A stretch of DNA of 64,000 nt from Paenibacillus antarcticus (GCF_001637225.1 NZ_LVJI01000044.1:1-64000), one strand, 5' to 3'; shown: positions 44,410 to 54,926, counted from the first letter of the stretch. Notes: generated by a model not told the origin, from the letters alone. Program-made: numbers and translations.

Positions 44410-44809
44410 CCTTTGTAGTTATTAGCTTGCTGTGTGCTACATACTAAATACCCCGTTTTGTCTAAGATAAAACGGGGTATTGGTCATTTTGAGATATAAC
44501 AAAGAGGGGTGTCCCCAAAGCCAATAAAGAATAGCTAGATATATCCTTTTTCTGTAGGAGAAAAATAGATGGTGTGGGCGGACGCTCCGAGGATGGATCG
44601 TTCCTCCAATCGCTGCGGTCTCCACATTTCTGGAATGAAACCGCATGGCGGTTGAAATTCAGAAATTCAAAATAGCAGGTCAAGGATAACCTCCTCGACC
44701 TGCTATTTTAAGAGAATATTTCTCTTTTTAGAAAATGAGGTGTCTCATTAGAAGATTAATCTACTTTTGGGTCAGCCCTTTCTGTTCTATTCGTTTTGTT
44801 GTATTACGA
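44410..44809. other. Intergenic region with two terminator hairpins
   Basis: No gene is supported. A 12-13-bp hairpin with stem ATACCCCGTTTT lies at 44447-44481, and another with stem AAAATAGCAGGTC at 44669-44709. The first sits upstream of the GDPD-like gene; the second follows the fucosidase operon on the minus strand and probably ends it. Two overlapping open frames between them look like chance. Confidence 0.6.
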
Positions 44810-46102
44810 TTAGTTGTGTGTGACAACCGCACCAGAACCGCCATACATGTCCAATTCACCCTCAAGCTCTAGCTTAAGAACGGTAACCTGTTCATGTGCA
44901 TCTTCAGCTGTCATATGAATCCATGTGGTTCCAGGAATATTGAACCATGGTACGCCGCCATGAATTTCATGTGTCAGTTTTTTACCGGAATGAAGCACTG
45001 TAATGTCTTTAATGTTGTTCGATAATCCTTTGAGGCATAGACACTCCTTAGGATCATCATATACGAAGAGGTACAACGTTTTCTTGTCTTTAGAGATCGT
45101 GCTCCCGCCTAAGAAATATCGTGGCAATATCCCTTCATCCGTTTCGAACACTGCTTCTTCATGCGTTCCAATCCATTTGCCTAGTCCTAACAGAATAGCT
45201 TCTTCTCTAGGATCTACGGTCCCATCTTCCATAGGTCCGATATCGAGCAACATATTGCCCCCCATGGTGATACAATCACAGAACATCCGGATGATCTGAT
45301 TCAATGATTTGAATTTCGTGTCTGTTGGTACATATCCCCAAGAGCTATTGATGGTTGTACAGAATTCCCACGGACCCTCGGGTCTTGTGATTGGAATACC
45401 TTGCTCAGGTGTTTTGTAATCACCATGACCTTGGAGACGTGAGTTAATGATAATGTCTGGATTGAATGATTGTAAGTATTGCTTGAACTCCGGAAGATTC
45501 CACTGCTTCGCACTTCTCTCCCAATCCCCGTCGAACCATAAGAGATCTACTTTACCGTAATCGGTTAAAATCTCTTGTAATTGATTGTTGTTGAATTCCA
45601 GGAATCTATTCCATTTCTCTTCATCTTGAACACCGTCTGTAGGCTCAGAGAATTTGTTAACTTTGCTTAAATCGTCAGGGACAATGCCATCTTGATAGAC
45701 ACTTGGATAGTCTGGATGAGACCAGTCGATTAGAGAGTAGTACATGCCAAGGTGAATGCCTTTTTTCGTAATCGCTTCGGCATATTCTTTAATGATATCC
45801 CGTTTAACCGGGGTACTCTTCACGACATTTAAATCGCTAAATTGTGTATCCCACAGGGCTACACCATCATGATGTTTGGTTGTAAGAACAGCATATTTCG
45901 CACCAGACTTTTCAATGAGATCTGCCCATTTGTCTGCATCGAATTTCGAGGCTGTAAAGCCGTCTAATTGTTTCATATAATCTTCGTAAGAGATCCCGCC
46001 ATTATAGAACGACCACGATTCAGATATCCCGTTCACTGCATAAATACCATAGTGAATAAAAATCCCCAACTTCGCTTTTTCAAACCACTTGTCCATTGTC
46101 AT
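44810..46102 (-). CDS. Alpha-L-fucosidase-like glycoside hydrolase (GH29)
   Basis: The 430-residue protein has the GH29 pattern: KLGIFIHYGIYAVNG at the start, YAVLTTKHHDGVALWD, the nucleophile Asp in VDLLWFDGDWE and GGNMLLDIGPMEDGTVDP near the C-terminal part of the barrel. It removes alpha-L-fucose from glycans, probably inside the cell because no signal peptide is present. A GGGAGAAGG sits immediately before the first ATG, so the second ATG two codons later may be the real start. It is the last gene of a four-gene operon. Confidence 0.88.
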   Translation of the reverse strand: MTMDKWFEKAKLGIFIHYGIYAVNGISESWSFYNGGISYEDYMKQLDGFTASKFDADKWADLIEKSGAKYAVLTTKHHDGVALWDTQFSDLNVVKSTPVKRDIIKEYAEAITKKGIHLGMYYSLIDWSHPDYPSVYQDGIVPDDLSKVNKFSEPTDGVQDEEKWNRFLEFNNNQLQEILTDYGKVDLLWFDGDWERSAKQWNLPEFKQYLQSFNPDIIINSRLQGHGDYKTPEQGIPITRPEGPWEFCTTINSSWGYVPTDTKFKSLNQIIRMFCDCITMGGNMLLDIGPMEDGTVDPREEAILLGLGKWIGTHEEAVFETDEGILPRYFLGGSTISKDKKTLYLFVYDDPKECLCLKGLSNNIKDITVLHSGKKLTHEIHGGVPWFNIPGTTWIHMTAEDAHEQVTVLKLELEGELDMYGGSGAVVTHN

Positions 46103-46117
46103 CCTTCTCCCTTACTA

Positions 46118-47146
46118 TTAAAGTCCTTTATGCATGGTATCAAGCAACTGATGCGTCTTGTCGCAACCGTATTCCCAGAACATCATTCCGGCCAAATTGT
46201 GATTCTTCACATACTCACATTTGTGCTCAAGCGATTCTTCGTCATCATAAGATATGAAGCTAGTCCCATTAAAAAGGAACGGTGCCTTCGCTTCTTCATC
46301 CCAATAACGGGTATACCCGTTTTTATTGATGTAATTGGCACTAAGGTCCGTGAAGTCCGGTCCATATCCTCCTGTACTTCCAGCCATTTGATGGAGACCA
46401 TGATTAATATCAGGAACCTGCTGCCATACACGGGAGTAGAATGCTACGCCGATCACGATTTTCTCTCTAGGAACGCCAGCACGGACAAACATATTGATGG
46501 ACGATTCCGTACTAATACGGAATAGATCCCCTGGTGATGTATGCAAGTTCGTATGGTGTCCCGTCAGAACCTGAAAACCTCCACGCATGTCGTATGTCAT
46601 CAATTGCACAAAATCCAAATACTGCTGTACTTGATCCATCTCCGTGCCGTCTACATAATACTGATCGGCTCCTGCAGCGATCGTAAGTAAGTAATGACGT
46701 TCGTCCTGTGCGCCTTGAAGATCCAGCGCCTCCCGCATGGTCTTCAATAGTAATGTGAAGTTCTTCTTATCATCAGGGCTTGATTCAATGCCCGCTTCAC
46801 CATAACAAGGATATTCCCAATCCAGATCAATTCCGTCGAATGGATAGTCGATCAGTACACGAACAGCCGAATTAGCCATTGCGACTCTGCCCTCCTCGGA
46901 AGAAGCAGCTTCGGAGAATCCGCCAGCACTCCATCCCCCAACGGACAATATTAAGTTAAGTTCGGGATGTTCATCTTTTATCTTTTGCAGCATATCCATA
47001 TGCTTTATATGATCCGTAATGATCACATCATCCTTGACATGTCCAAATGCAACATTCAGATGGGTCAATTTCTTCAGGTCCTCCTGAGTCAAATCGGGAA
47101 TCTTAGCGTCTACGACATAACCCGCTACAATATATGTTTGTTTCAT
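46118..47146 (-). CDS. GH18-family glycosidase (chitinase-like)
   Basis: The 342-residue protein is a GH18 catalytic barrel: VAGYVVDAKIPDLT, LILSVGGWSAGGF and the catalytic DxxDxDxE in FDGIDLDWEYP, then MTYDMRGG and GMMFWEYGCD. It cleaves beta-1,4-linked N-acetylglucosamine chains or related glycans by substrate-assisted catalysis. It has no signal peptide or binding module, so it is probably cytosolic and acts on imported oligosaccharides. Its ATG overlaps the stop of the transglutaminase-like gene (ATGA). Confidence 0.88.
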   Translation of the reverse strand: MKQTYIVAGYVVDAKIPDLTQEDLKKLTHLNVAFGHVKDDVIITDHIKHMDMLQKIKDEHPELNLILSVGGWSAGGFSEAASSEEGRVAMANSAVRVLIDYPFDGIDLDWEYPCYGEAGIESSPDDKKNFTLLLKTMREALDLQGAQDERHYLLTIAAGADQYYVDGTEMDQVQQYLDFVQLMTYDMRGGFQVLTGHHTNLHTSPGDLFRISTESSINMFVRAGVPREKIVIGVAFYSRVWQQVPDINHGLHQMAGSTGGYGPDFTDLSANYINKNGYTRYWDEEAKAPFLFNGTSFISYDDEESLEHKCEYVKNHNLAGMMFWEYGCDKTHQLLDTMHKGL

Positions 47147-49794
47147 TGTATTATTTCACTCCTGTTCATATTATGGTTTCGTACGCCGGAAAGGACCTGA
47201 AGAGCTTCCTTAGCAATACCCAGCTTATACCCGGACTCTGTATATCGGATGCGATCTTGTTCGTCTAGCACATAGACGTGTGGGAAACTAACTTCCCTCT
47301 CCTCGAAGTGTGGCATAAAGCCCTGTAGTGACTCATAAACGGAATCCTTAATGATCATGCTACCGGACGGCAGACTCGGATAACCCGAAGGATCAAACGA
47401 TGCGTTCCATTTATCATCACCGACCACAAGAATGATTGGGGCGCCAATTTCTGAGTACCGCTCAGCGAGCTCGCAGATTTCGCGGATCAAATGTTTAGAT
47501 GGCTCTCGCTCTGGTTCGATCCAAGCGATCAAAGCTCCCTTGCCCTTCGTACCCACTAGTTCTCCTAGTGTCTTATCGGTTCCGTCCGAAAGGGAGAATT
47601 TACTGTTCCTATCAACTGAACCAAGCACTGGAATATCAAGTTGAACATTGCGGAATGTCAGAGTCACATTTGTTTGTTCTCCGGCATTCACCTTAAAATA
47701 AGTACTGCGAATCTGCACCGTTCCATCCTTCAGACGTATAGCCGTTATCATTCGGTAAGACCCCTGCATAACTTCGAATGGCTCATCGTACACATCCAAT
47801 TTACCGCTCGGGTAGATCAACGTTGTGTAGATGCCATTGTCTAATCGTGCAAAGGTGAAATTCACCGAATACGAAGCAACTGGGGCTCCTGATCCCGCTT
47901 CGGCATCCCGAATCAATTGCACTGTCCCATTATTCTTCTTCTCCGTATCATGATCCAACGCTTGCCCCAATAACGCATCCGCCCAACTGTCGCCAGTCAG
48001 ATATTGCGGCTTCTGTTCACTCGGATGCAATCGTGCTGGGATTCCTAGGCTGCGACAGATGCTCACAAACATGATAGCAATAGAAGAATGATCACCCTTC
48101 TTCAACTGATAGGTACCAAGAGGTGTTGTTCTGCCTTTTAAATGGGACAAATCTTCTCTGAACTCCCATTCTTCATTAATTCGACGAACCAACTCAGACG
48201 GGTTGGCTCTATATATAACCGATTCAGATATGGTGAATTCACCTTGGAATACCCGCTTATAGGGTCCAATCATTTCAAATTGTACGCGCGGACAAAGGAT
48301 ATACTGAATAAAGATATCTTTCTGGAACTCTCCTTGTTGAGAGATGGATCCAATCAGATGATCATCCAATGTAACACGGAAAGTATCTATTAAATCTTTC
48401 TCTCTCAAGCTTTCTAGTAGAAGGAGCGGCCACTCACCATATTCAAGAGAGCGTTCCTCTAGGAAAGCAGCAATTTCGCGACTATTGCCGCGCGCTTTAC
48501 GAATAACATCCCATACGCGCTCCGGTTCTAGTTCTAATTTACTGGCAAGCTCACACGCTTCTGACTCATTTAGAAATGTGTCTTCGTAGTTTTTACGGAT
48601 CAACATTCCATTCTCAAGGCGGTCGTTATGCCGTTGCATCTCTTCCTCAGAGATCGGATCTGTTGCTTCACCCTCTCGTTCCGGCGGAGGGACCAGATCA
48701 TAGTCTACTGATCCTTCTAGCTGCTGTGTCTGGTTAAGAACAACCTCGAAATTAGTACTATCTGCAACTGTTATTTTCTTTTCTCCCCATCGACCTGCAT
48801 ATACCGCACGAATAACCAAGTCACCAAATCCTGTCTTGAATGAGACCTCGCCCTGTTCATTGGTTGGCAGCACGACAATCGGTGATAATTCTGCCATATT
48901 GTACAGCTCAAAGTATACTTTGGCGCCTATAATCGGCTGTCCGATCTCATCCTTTACAAGAATCGTGATTATCTTCGTAGGTGCATAACCATCCAGGAGA
49001 TTGATTTCTGTGTACCACTCGTCGGCAAGCGTGATATCCTCCGGACCAGGATAGTTCGAAGGAACGCGCGTATTGATCAACATCGCTCTACGCGTAGGTG
49101 GACTAAACCATCCTTGATTCAGTCTAACTTCCGGTTCACATGCACCGATGTATTCCCATTGTCCGTCAGCCCATGCCTCCACCCATGCATGATTATCATC
49201 ACAATGCGCCCAGCGTGGGGTATAACACTGGCGGGCAGGAATGCCAATGCTTCGTAACGCAGAGACTGCAAGTGTCGATTCTTCGCCGCAGCGCCCTCGC
49301 GCGTTCCTCATCAGCGTTAGCGGTGAGATCGTACGAAAATCACTTCCGATATATGTTGCTTTCTCATGGCACCAATAATTCGTCTCTAGAATAGCCTCGG
49401 CCATCGACAAATTCGCCGTACGTTCTGCCAATTCATTAAATAAGATGCGCCGACAATCGTCGATACTCTCACTATTCACCCGGTACGGTAACACAAAATG
49501 GAGAAATAGATGGTCAGGAACCCGGTCTCCCCAAGGAACCTCATTGCGGATTTCCAACGTCTGGCGGACATGACTCAAGAATAATGAACCCTCATAATCG
49601 GCCATATCATTAATAGGCATATACGCATATAAGAATTTGAGTGCCCACGTCTCTTCTTCGGTTAGTTCCTGCTGAAATATATTGAACAACTGGACACTTT
49701 TAGATTGAGCAATAAGCTCCTTCTCGCGGAACTTACGCTCGATAAGCTCCATAGTTGTAACGTCCAATGAGAACACACTGGTTTGAATAGTCAT
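47143..49794 (-). CDS. Double transglutaminase-like protein with a thioredoxin-like tail
   Basis: The 883-residue protein has a transglutaminase-like core near residues 170-230 with the Cys-His-Asp/Glu set (GRCGEES, DNHAWVEAW, GACEPE), a carboxypeptidase-regulatory-like beta domain (~265-355), and a second core near 560-600 (GDHSSIAIMFVSICRSLGIP) whose cysteine position is serine, so it may be inactive. The last ~150 residues resemble a thioredoxin/AhpC fold (LIAWIEPEREPSK, FPHVYVLDEQDRIR) without a CxxC. No signal peptide is seen. Its place in a glycosidase operon suggests it processes peptide parts of glycopeptides; that is inference. Confidence 0.75.
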   Translation of the reverse strand: MTIQTSVFSLDVTTMELIERKFREKELIAQSKSVQLFNIFQQELTEEETWALKFLYAYMPINDMADYEGSLFLSHVRQTLEIRNEVPWGDRVPDHLFLHFVLPYRVNSESIDDCRRILFNELAERTANLSMAEAILETNYWCHEKATYIGSDFRTISPLTLMRNARGRCGEESTLAVSALRSIGIPARQCYTPRWAHCDDNHAWVEAWADGQWEYIGACEPEVRLNQGWFSPPTRRAMLINTRVPSNYPGPEDITLADEWYTEINLLDGYAPTKIITILVKDEIGQPIIGAKVYFELYNMAELSPIVVLPTNEQGEVSFKTGFGDLVIRAVYAGRWGEKKITVADSTNFEVVLNQTQQLEGSVDYDLVPPPEREGEATDPISEEEMQRHNDRLENGMLIRKNYEDTFLNESEACELASKLELEPERVWDVIRKARGNSREIAAFLEERSLEYGEWPLLLLESLREKDLIDTFRVTLDDHLIGSISQQGEFQKDIFIQYILCPRVQFEMIGPYKRVFQGEFTISESVIYRANPSELVRRINEEWEFREDLSHLKGRTTPLGTYQLKKGDHSSIAIMFVSICRSLGIPARLHPSEQKPQYLTGDSWADALLGQALDHDTEKKNNGTVQLIRDAEAGSGAPVASYSVNFTFARLDNGIYTTLIYPSGKLDVYDEPFEVMQGSYRMITAIRLKDGTVQIRSTYFKVNAGEQTNVTLTFRNVQLDIPVLGSVDRNSKFSLSDGTDKTLGELVGTKGKGALIAWIEPEREPSKHLIREICELAERYSEIGAPIILVVGDDKWNASFDPSGYPSLPSGSMIIKDSVYESLQGFMPHFEEREVSFPHVYVLDEQDRIRYTESGYKLGIAKEALQVLSGVRNHNMNRSEIIQ

Positions 49795-49800
49795 TAGTCA

Positions 49801-50823
49801 TTACTCCTTCCATAACTTTCCGTCTTCTCTGATATATAGAGTTGCAGTACCGTCGGATGACGGCGCTGAAATCTGAAATAATCTGCTAGTTAACTCGATT
49901 GTTGGTGTTATAATCCACGACTCGTCTCCCATCAACATCTTCACATCTGTAGTAAATTCACCATGCTCTGCGAAGAAATTCCGCTCGCGATAATAAAGTC
50001 TGCGTAACTCCCACTTCATTCGCTCATCCGGTGAAGGCACAAACTGTTCAGGACCTTCCTTATCGGCAAACACGACATAACCCCATAACTCTGGGTAATG
50101 CATATTAATAATCCCCATTGGAGACCACACCCAGTTATCCTCTGGGAAAGGCTTACCCGTGTCTGGATTCAGAATCTTTGTGTATTCGCCGTCCTTAACT
50201 TCTGTGCGCCACTGAACGCGGGAGAAATTCACGCGCCAGAATTCATCTTTTACCGGTCGACGTCCATCGGGAGAACACTCTCTCAAGCTAGTCCATGGCA
50301 TAGCCACCTCAACACTCCATTTTCGATTATCCGCATCTGGACGATTCAACTCACCATCAATATGTACTGCCGTCTTAAGTCCATTAATATCCCAAGCGTT
50401 AACTGGTGGCCCACCATCGCGATATGGCTTAACTAGCATTAAATCCCATACCGTGTTCAACGCATTGACTTCGAATTCGTAATATTGGTGCGTATCCCCA
50501 TCAGGATCAATGAAAATTTCAAAATCGTTATCATAAAAAATAACCGATTCTCGTTCCGTCAACGTAGCCCAAATCTGATCTTCTACCAATTCCGCTGCAA
50601 AGTAAAAATACTCATCGTCCCACATCATTTTCACCCGAGTTTGCTTCGTAGGCCTAGGCCGAAGATCCCCTTCAATATCAACGAAATCGTCAGTCCAATC
50701 AGCTTCAGTCCAGAACGACTTATCCACACGACCATCCAGAACAAGCGACTCGGTGGCACGTCTACAAATATAATGTTTCGGTGCATATTCAATGTTCGGT
50801 TCCATTACACTACTTAAATTCAC
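49801..50823 (-). CDS. CBM9-like carbohydrate-binding protein
   Basis: The 340-residue protein is dominated by a carbohydrate-binding family 9-like beta-sandwich (about 20-250): VDKSFWTEADWTDDFVDIEG, KMMWDDEYFYFAAEL, NDFEIFIDPDGDTHQYYEFE and WSVEVAMPWTSL. Such domains bind sugar ends. No catalytic module or signal peptide is visible. GTG is chosen because CGGAGGG lies eight bases before it. It is first in the four-gene operon, divergent from the AraC-type sensor. Confidence 0.8.
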   Translation of the reverse strand: MNLSSVMEPNIEYAPKHYICRRATESLVLDGRVDKSFWTEADWTDDFVDIEGDLRPRPTKQTRVKMMWDDEYFYFAAELVEDQIWATLTERESVIFYDNDFEIFIDPDGDTHQYYEFEVNALNTVWDLMLVKPYRDGGPPVNAWDINGLKTAVHIDGELNRPDADNRKWSVEVAMPWTSLRECSPDGRRPVKDEFWRVNFSRVQWRTEVKDGEYTKILNPDTGKPFPEDNWVWSPMGIINMHYPELWGYVVFADKEGPEQFVPSPDERMKWELRRLYYRERNFFAEHGEFTTDVKMLMGDESWIITPTIELTSRLFQISAPSSDGTATLYIREDGKLWKE

Positions 50824-50954
50824 GTAATTCCCTCCGGTGGCAAAAGAGTTATGATTGTAAACTATTAGTCATCCTACTCGTATTTGGTTAATTTTCTTGT
50901 TATCATATACTTAAGAAATTCAACATTTATTGGAAACTTCAGGAGGCTACATAG

Positions 50955-53243
50955 ATGAAAATGAATTACTTCAAGTCCAAACTATTCTTAAAATACATCT
51001 TGTCCTACTTGTTCATTCTATTAATTCCTTTAGTCCTTATAACCGTATTCATCTATGAAAACGCTGTCAGCAATCTCAGAGCAGAAATTGAAAACTCTCA
51101 TCTCAATCAATTAACACAAACTAAAAATATCATTGACGCCCGGATGAATGAAATGAGTGACGTCGCTACACGTATCTCTTACGACGAGAGACTTACTTCA
51201 TATCGCGTACACGATCCCTATTTTGGTAGAGAAGCTATTCAAGCACTGGATCAATATAAAGCACCAAATTCCATCATCAGTGAAATATTCTTATACTTTC
51301 ATAACAATGAGCAGATTTACTCTTCACAAGGTATGTCGAGTCTAGACGTGTTTACAGATAAGTACCGTTTCGATAATTGGACTGATAAAGATCTCAACCA
51401 AGATTTGAACAACGCCAAATTCCCAACGATGCGCCCAGCCGATCTCCTTAACCGTAACTCTTTTGAACAAACAATTCTGGCTTATCTTGTTCCGATTACA
51501 CCCAACAGCCCTACCCCACATGCAACAGTCATGTACTTCATCAAAGAAGCTGAGTTGACAGGTTTAATCGATTCGATTCTAGGAAATTACCAAGGGCTCT
51601 CTTATATTTTTGATAATAATGGTCAAATTCTAACTGATAACCGTAATGGTGAATCGCTAACGAAGGCCGATGCTAACTCCTTATTTGGGCTATCACCAGG
51701 AATCCATAGCAAAACGTTAAACGGTAAGCGGCATTCCATCGTATCTGTTAAATCTGAAAATAACGGATGGACATATGTGACATTGATGCCTAGCTCTCAA
51801 TTCTTCAGCAGTGTTCTACATGTTCGTAGTTTCATTATCATGTTGTTCTCTATCATTGTGCTCGTCGGTGCCGCTATTGCGATCATGTTCGCACGAATCC
51901 AATACCAACCGATATCCACTTTAGCGGAGTTCGCTTATGCTAACGCCAAACCAAACCGATCAGCTAACGAAGCTAGCCTGCAAGGCAACGAGCTTGAGCG
52001 AATTCGAACAGCGCTTCTAGATTACAGCTCGCGAGTAGACCTTCAAGAGCCCTATGCACGAAATCACTTTCTCTTTATGCTGTTGAAATACGGTAACGCT
52101 CAGAGTCAGACGCCAGAACTCTTAGAAACATTCGACCTTAAATTTGATAGAAATCACCACTTTGTAATGGTGATCATGTGGGGTTCACTTGAAGACGACC
52201 ACAACAATAAACAAGACAGACTAGAAATCTTACAACTTCTTGCCCAGATGGAGATCCCTGACCTGGATGCCTATGCCTACAGCGTTGAACTCCCTCAACC
52301 GGATCAGCTCGCTCTCATTATCAGCTTCAACCTACATAGCGAGCTACAGGAATTCGTCCATGTCCAACATATTGTCGAAGCGATACGTGAAAATATCCTC
52401 GAAATGGTCAATGTCATTCCATCGATTGGTGTTGGGACCTGTTATTTGAGTCCTGATCATATTAATCAGTCCTTTATTGAGGCCTGTTCAGCATCCGAAT
52501 TACGCATGTCAACCGATCATGGCACCGTCACTTTTTTCGAGAAGCTATCCTATACGTCTGACCAAACATTCTGGATCCCGGATAGTGAACTACTGAAGCT
52601 CTCGCAAAGCTTGAAACAAGGAAGTTATGATGTTGCGGCGCAAATTATCAGTCCTGCATTCCGTAATTTACATACACTTTCTGCACTACTTATACGCTGT
52701 ATCTGCTTTGATATTCTGAATACGATGCTGAAGACCGCATCTGAACTCGGCAACGATAATGCGATGCAGGAAATGGCCCCTAATCTAATGTTCAATTCAT
52801 TGGATGAATTAGAGCATAGTTTCTTAAATCTTGCTTCTCGGATCTGCGCTCAGGTTGAGCGTAATCAAACAAAGAAGGATCATTCCCTGATGGATCAGGT
52901 TATTGTATATATTGACAATCACTATATGGACCAAACGCTCAGCCTAGAGTCGATCTCCTTCGAGTTCGACATCTCACCTTCGCATGTCAGTCGTTCTTTC
53001 AAGGATAAGATGGGCGTAAACTTCATCCCATACATTTGGCAAAAAAGAATGGAAGAAGTTATGCACCAACTAACGATGACAAATGACCCGTTAAAAGACA
53101 TTATTATGCGTGTTGGTTATCTCGATACACCTAACTTCATCCGTAAATTCAAAAAGGAAACCGGGTATACGCCTGGCCAATACCGTAAACTTCACAAAGA
53201 GAATGAACTTATTGAATCGACACCTGACCTTATTGAAGAATAA
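50955..53243 (+). CDS. AraC-family regulator with membrane sensor domain
   Basis: The 762-residue protein has two membrane helices (about 12-32 and 288-312) enclosing an extracellular sensor domain, then a cytosolic linker and a C-terminal AraC double helix-turn-helix (TLSLESISFEFDISPSHVSR, then DIIMRVGYLDTPNFIRKFKK and YTPGQYRKL). This is the two-span AraC type common in Paenibacillus, which senses extracellular glycans directly instead of using a kinase. AGGAGG eight bases before the ATG supports the start. It faces the glycosidase operon on one side and runs convergent to the sugar transporter operon, so it probably controls both. Confidence 0.9.
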   Translation: MKMNYFKSKLFLKYILSYLFILLIPLVLITVFIYENAVSNLRAEIENSHLNQLTQTKNIIDARMNEMSDVATRISYDERLTSYRVHDPYFGREAIQALDQYKAPNSIISEIFLYFHNNEQIYSSQGMSSLDVFTDKYRFDNWTDKDLNQDLNNAKFPTMRPADLLNRNSFEQTILAYLVPITPNSPTPHATVMYFIKEAELTGLIDSILGNYQGLSYIFDNNGQILTDNRNGESLTKADANSLFGLSPGIHSKTLNGKRHSIVSVKSENNGWTYVTLMPSSQFFSSVLHVRSFIIMLFSIIVLVGAAIAIMFARIQYQPISTLAEFAYANAKPNRSANEASLQGNELERIRTALLDYSSRVDLQEPYARNHFLFMLLKYGNAQSQTPELLETFDLKFDRNHHFVMVIMWGSLEDDHNNKQDRLEILQLLAQMEIPDLDAYAYSVELPQPDQLALIISFNLHSELQEFVHVQHIVEAIRENILEMVNVIPSIGVGTCYLSPDHINQSFIEACSASELRMSTDHGTVTFFEKLSYTSDQTFWIPDSELLKLSQSLKQGSYDVAAQIISPAFRNLHTLSALLIRCICFDILNTMLKTASELGNDNAMQEMAPNLMFNSLDELEHSFLNLASRICAQVERNQTKKDHSLMDQVIVYIDNHYMDQTLSLESISFEFDISPSHVSRSFKDKMGVNFIPYIWQKRMEEVMHQLTMTNDPLKDIIMRVGYLDTPNFIRKFKKETGYTPGQYRKLHKENELIESTPDLIEE

Positions 53244-53255
53244 CCGTGATGCAAT

Positions 53256-53288
53256 CTAACCGGTCATCATGTGAGATGATCCGGTTAG
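53256..53288. terminator. Bidirectional terminator between convergent genes
   Basis: CTAACCGG (53256-53263) pairs with CCGGTTAG (53281-53288), with an inner CATCAT/ATGATG-like extension and an outer GATGCAAT/ATTGCATC pair. It separates the sensor gene from the solute-binding protein gene. Confidence 0.75.
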
Positions 53289-53327
53289 AATTACTAATTG
53301 CATCTCATGGTTGGAGAGGTTTATGGG

Positions 53328-54926
53328 TTACTTCTCATTCCAACGGTCGTATGCAGCCTGATAAATTTCTACAATACGCTTACCGCCCATTTTTTCAACT
53401 TGTGCCTTGTATTTATCCCAATTAGCGACAGATTCTTGGCCTGTTACAAATTTCGCTTCCATTTGTTTAACATACGCATCCAGATCGGATCGCAAAGCAG
53501 AAGTCTCCTCTTGCTCTTCATTTGTTAAATAAACACTTGGGAATGGCGATTTGGCGATTGGAACTAACTTCTCTGCATTTTCCTTATCAAGCCATAGATC
53601 GAAATCACTTCTTAATCCGTTATAAATATCGATTCGATTCATACCTGGAGGAACGATACCATTATTCGGTGTGATTTTCCCACGATATTCATCACGATCC
53701 CCGCCGTCTGGAACCGGAAGCCATTCTTTTACGTGGTTCTCTTTGTCTGTATATTTCCAAAGAATGTTCTCTGGACCTTGTCCGAACATAGAAGCACCAT
53801 CGTAACTGTATTGGTAATCCACCCAACGCATCGAAGCTTCTGGAGCCGGATTACTGCTAGTAATGGCAAAAGTTCCGTTCGTAGAAAGACCTGGATGTTT
53901 ACCGTAAACAGGAGAATCAGCGACTTCACTCTTCACAAGTGTCATCAATGGATGGCTATCATTAGGCTCGCCTCCCAATGTAAAGCTAGGAAACCAATCG
54001 TTGAACAGTGCCAGTTGATTATCTTTCCCTTTAGCCTTCTTCTGGTCATTCGTCTGTGAGAACGTCTCGTGGTCGAGTAGATCCTCATTCCACAAACGAT
54101 TCAAGAATGTTACATAACCTTTATATCCCTCTTCCATATATGGGTAGTGCACTTTGTCTTGTTTATCGACGTAAATATCCTCGTTATACATCCCCCAGAA
54201 ACCGAAGAAGTACATGCGTAAATCGTCTAGCTTCACGGATGAAAGCGGAATTTCATCTTGCTTACCATTACCGTTTGGATCCTCTTCCTTAACACGCTTC
54301 AAATAGGTATATAACTCTTCTGTTGTCTTAGGTTCTGTTACATTAAGTGCTTTCAAGAACTTTCCGTTATACCACATCGGACCGCGATACCATACGGCAG
54401 ACAAGTCGATGTTCGGCAACGCATAGATATGACCATCAGGCGTCGTAATTGACTTACGGATATCCGGATTTTCATCGAGAATTTTTTTGAGGTTAGGCGC
54501 GTAATTATCAATCAAATCTTCGAGTGGAACAAGTACACCCTGACCTCCGTATGTCACTTGTTCTGAAGGTTTAAGATCCGCTGCATAGAATATGTCTGGC
54601 AAATTACCACTAGCAAACACGAGGTTCTTCTTCGTTAAGAAACTGTCTTGTGTCGCATTATTGAATTCCATCTTGATACCTGATAATTTCTCCATTTCTT
54701 GAAGCGCAGGCATTTGCGTCCAATCTTGAATACCTAAGTCCTGCGACATCATCTTCAAGGTAAGAGGTTTGCTAACAATCGGGAAGCCCTCTTTACTCAC
54801 GTCTGCAGCTGTGTTGGAAGTACCCGCTTCTTTTGAACCCTCATTCGATGCGCCACAAGCTGCTAATACGGACATGGACAAGCTGAGACATAACAACATA
54901 GCTGACGCTTTACGGATTTTTTTCAT
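53328..54926 (-). CDS. Extracellular sugar-binding lipoprotein (LplA-like)
   Basis: The 532-residue protein starts with a lipoprotein signal (KKIRKASAMLLCLSLS, ending LAACGAS), then has the family 1 solute-binding fold typical of the large Paenibacillus LplA/YtcQ group (KPLTLKMMSQDLGIQDW, LYTYLKRVKEEDPNGNGKQD). It captures oligosaccharides outside the cell for the two permeases encoded upstream. No ATPase gene is linked; such systems share a common MsmX-type ATPase. The operon order is permease, permease, binding protein. Confidence 0.92.
   Translation of the reverse strand: MKKIRKASAMLLCLSLSMSVLAACGASNEGSKEAGTSNTAADVSKEGFPIVSKPLTLKMMSQDLGIQDWTQMPALQEMEKLSGIKMEFNNATQDSFLTKKNLVFASGNLPDIFYAADLKPSEQVTYGGQGVLVPLEDLIDNYAPNLKKILDENPDIRKSITTPDGHIYALPNIDLSAVWYRGPMWYNGKFLKALNVTEPKTTEELYTYLKRVKEEDPNGNGKQDEIPLSSVKLDDLRMYFFGFWGMYNEDIYVDKQDKVHYPYMEEGYKGYVTFLNRLWNEDLLDHETFSQTNDQKKAKGKDNQLALFNDWFPSFTLGGEPNDSHPLMTLVKSEVADSPVYGKHPGLSTNGTFAITSSNPAPEASMRWVDYQYSYDGASMFGQGPENILWKYTDKENHVKEWLPVPDGGDRDEYRGKITPNNGIVPPGMNRIDIYNGLRSDFDLWLDKENAEKLVPIAKSPFPSVYLTNEEQEETSALRSDLDAYVKQMEAKFVTGQESVANWDKYKAQVEKMGGKRIVEIYQAAYDRWNEK

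Noticed and set aside
44500..44660. GC-rich stretch with short open frames as a hidden gene or RNA
   Set aside because: The overlapping frames lack starts and features. It resembles a dispersed intergenic repeat, which cannot be confirmed within one window.
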